Part shown: positions 20,561-22,284 of the stretch, piece by piece
Numbering within the stretch: position 1 is the first letter of the stretch
Layout of the letters: every line of letters starts with the position of its first letter
Origin: VRUE01 sp035707825
GTDB taxonomy: Bacteria; Actinomycetota; Thermoleophilia; Solirubrobacterales; 70-9
Direction: 5' to 3'
Assembly (NCBI GenBank): GCA_035707825.1
Contig: DASSTR010000015.1
Location: forward strand, 1-22,284
DNA length: 22,284 bases
Program-made: the position numbers and the translations under genes
The notes under the pieces: generated by a model
The model's input: the letters and a program-made list of their open reading frames with translations, nothing else
Told to the model about the DNA's origin: nothing
Databases searched by the model: none

Positions 20561-22284
20561 GTGAGCGCGACCGCCTGGGCCTGGCTGGTCCTGCTCTTTC
20601 CGCTGCTCGGCTCGATCGTGATCGGGCTCGGCTACCGCGCCATGCCGCCGCGCGTCGCCGGCGCGATCGGCACCGCGGCGATCGGGCTCGCCTTCCTCTG
20701 CGGCGTCGCCGTCCTCGTCAATCTGCTCGGCGAAGAGCCGGATGCGCGCCACCACGCTTCCGTCCTCTGGGACTACGCCAACGCCGGCGGCCTCGACATC
20801 AAGCTCGGCATCTTCGTCGACCCGCTCTCGACCTTCATGGTCCTGGTGGTGACGGGGGTCTCGACGCTGATCCACCTCTACTCCTTCGGCTACATGCAGT
20901 CCGACCAGGGCTACCGGCGCTTCTTCAGCTACCTCAACTTCTTCGTCTTCTCGATGATGCTGCTGGTCCTCGCCGGCAACTTCGTGCTCCTGACCGTCGG
21001 CTGGGCCTTCGTCGGCTTCGCCTCCTATGCGCTGATCAGCTTCTGGTACCGGCGGGCGACGGCGACCAAGGCCGGGATGAAGGCCTTCGTGATCAACGTG
21101 ATCGGCGACATCGGGTTCGTCCTCGCCGCCTTCCTGATCTTCCGCGAGCTGGGGACCTTCGAATACGGCGACGTCTTCTCCAGGGCGCCGGAGGCCTTCA
21201 CCACCAACGAATGGACCGTCACCGCGATCTGCCTGCTGCTGCTGGTCGGCGCCTTCGCCAAGTCGGCGCAGCTGCCGCTCCACACCTGGCTGCCCGACGC
21301 GATGGAGGGCCCGACGCCGGTCTCGGCCCTGATTCACGCCGCAACCATGGTCACCGCCGGCGTCTACCTGATCGCCCGCACCCACGTCCTCTTCGTCCTC
21401 GCGCCGACCGCCGCCGACATCGCCGCCTTCGTCGGTCTGGCGACGCTTCTGGTCGCTGGGACGATCGCCCTGGTGATGACCGACCTGAAGCGGGCGATCG
21501 CCTACTCGACGATGAGCCAGATCGGCTACATGGTGGTCGGCGTCTCGATCGGCGCCTACAGCGCCGGCATGTTCCACCTGATGACCCACGCCTTCTTCAA
21601 GGCGCTGCTGTTCATGGCCGCCGGCTCGATCATCGCCGCGATGGCCAACGAGCAGAACATCGACCGCATGTCCGGCTTCGGCAGGGCGATGCGGTTCACC
21701 TCGGTGACGATGCTCTGCGGCGCCCTCGCCCTGGCCGCCTTCCCCGGCACCTCCGGCTTCTTCTCCAAGGACGAGATCATGGCCTACGCCTCGGCCCGCG
21801 GCGGCATGTACCTGATCTTCACCGTGCTCGGCTACGCGGGAGCGCTGCTGACCGCCGTCTACACCTTCCGGCTCGTCTTCCGGGTCCTGCCGGGGCGGCC
21901 CTGCCCGGAGGCGCAGGAGCTGATCGACACCGGGCACGTCCACCACGCCCACCCCTTCAACCCGGCGACCGGGGAGGAGGAGGACAGCGAGGTCGGCTTC
22001 CCCGGCCCCGACCACCACATCGCCGAGCAGTCGGCGCCGATGCGGCTGGCGATGGGCGTGCTCGCCTTCCTCGCCCTGGTCGGCGGCCTCGTCCAGGTCC
22101 CCGGCGTCGACGAGGCGATCACCCACTTCCTCGACCCGGTCTTCGCCGACTCGCCGCTGGCGGCGATCCACCCGTCCACCGGCGCCAGCTGGCTCGGCCT
22201 CGTCGTCGGCGGCGCGGTCGCGCTGGCCGGCATCGGCGCCGCCTACTGGCTCTACGTGCTGCGGCCCGAGGTGCCCGGGCGGCT
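20561..22284 (+). CDS. nuoL: NADH-quinone oxidoreductase subunit L, 3' end beyond the window
   Basis: Distal antiporter-like subunit of complex I that drives proton translocation. The window holds 574 codons from GTG 20561 and the frame is still open at the end. Typical motifs are present: FVDPLSTFMVLVVTGVSTLIHLYS, the helix-7 lysine in AKSAQLPLHTWLPDAMEGPTPVSALIHAATMVTAGVYLIAR, LKRAIAYSTMSQIGYM, MFHLMTHAFFKALLFMAAGS, and the helix-12 lysine in FPGTSGFFSKDEIM. The helix-5 motif, normally WEGVGL, reads WAFVGF, so the conserved proton-channel glutamate is Ala149. A His/Glu/Asp-rich loop (HVHHAHPFNPATGEEEDSE) lies near residue 465. nuoM and nuoN are expected downstream. Confidence 0.95.
   Translation, partial: MSATAWAWLVLLFPLLGSIVIGLGYRAMPPRVAGAIGTAAIGLAFLCGVAVLVNLLGEEPDARHHASVLWDYANAGGLDIKLGIFVDPLSTFMVLVVTGVSTLIHLYSFGYMQSDQGYRRFFSYLNFFVFSMMLLVLAGNFVLLTVGWAFVGFASYALISFWYRRATATKAGMKAFVINVIGDIGFVLAAFLIFRELGTFEYGDVFSRAPEAFTTNEWTVTAICLLLLVGAFAKSAQLPLHTWLPDAMEGPTPVSALIHAATMVTAGVYLIARTHVLFVLAPTAADIAAFVGLATLLVAGTIALVMTDLKRAIAYSTMSQIGYMVVGVSIGAYSAGMFHLMTHAFFKALLFMAAGSIIAAMANEQNIDRMSGFGRAMRFTSVTMLCGALALAAFPGTSGFFSKDEIMAYASARGGMYLIFTVLGYAGALLTAVYTFRLVFRVLPGRPCPEAQELIDTGHVHHAHPFNPATGEEEDSEVGFPGPDHHIAEQSAPMRLAMGVLAFLALVGGLVQVPGVDEAITHFLDPVFADSPLAAIHPSTGASWLGLVVGGAVALAGIGAAYWLYVLRPEVPGR

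Noticed and set aside
19961..22171. A 736-codon open frame on the minus strand opposite nuoJ, nuoK and nuoL
   Set aside because: It is the complement of clearly conserved complex I genes. Its product is a skewed Asp/Glu/Arg/Gly/His mixture, typical of antisense frames in GC-rich DNA.
1..22284. CRISPR array, prophage, insertion sequence, toxin-antitoxin or biosynthetic cluster
   Set aside because: No spaced direct repeats of CRISPR type, and no transposase, integrase, phage or cluster-type genes were found on either strand. The P450 stands alone.

Overview
The window is GC-rich DNA with third codon positions dominated by G and C. It looks like an actinobacterial chromosome segment. The gene set (adenosylcobalamin-dependent ribonucleotide reductase, a complete-type nuo gene order, GTG/TTG starts, apparent leaderless promoters) fits a deep-branching actinobacterium such as Thermoleophilia/Solirubrobacterales. 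That placement is a guess from style, not a sequence match. No phage, IS, CRISPR, tRNA or rRNA gene was seen.

Left part (1-10142), housekeeping and stress genes in short units on both strands: the 3' end of nrdJ (class II ribonucleotide reductase); a small integral membrane protein convergent with a cytochrome P450; a small secreted or anchored protein divergent from a DUF4396 membrane protein, with a CsoR-like copper operator between them; a HAD phosphatase translationally coupled to an MFS exporter; a TesB-like thioesterase divergent from msrB with only 41 bp between start codons; a minus-strand operon of a lipoprotein cytochrome c, serS and an orphan NarL-type response regulator; and a flavin reductase divergent from that operon. 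Several of these genes have a TANNNT -10 box 6-9 nt before the start codon and no Shine-Dalgarno sequence, which suggests leaderless transcripts.

Right part (10563-22284): the plus-strand nuo operon for respiratory complex I (NADH:quinone oxidoreductase), nuoA-B-C-D-E-F-G-H-I-J-K-L. nuoL is cut by the window end, and nuoM and nuoN would be expected next. NuoE/F/G form the NADH-oxidising module, NuoB/C/D/I the quinone-reducing connecting module, and NuoA/H/J/K/L the membrane arm. Most junctions overlap by 1-10 nt. The only real gaps are nuoD/nuoE, nuoF/nuoG and nuoK/nuoL, and all three hold repeats. nuoD/nuoE has a two-tier palindrome of about 93 nt. The other two have related copies of one approximately 60-nt repeat that starts exactly at the upstream stop codon and ends by supplying the downstream Shine-Dalgarno.

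Most interesting points: the two-copy intercistronic repeat; palindrome-bearing in-frame inserts within nuoC and nuoG; NuoL lacking the conserved TM5 glutamate (WEGVGL becomes WAFVGF); the CsoR-like operator on a DUF4396 gene; an 18-nt tandem repeat that carries stop codons for both convergent genes; and a response regulator locked to serS by an ATGA overlap. No wholly new multi-gene system is evident.
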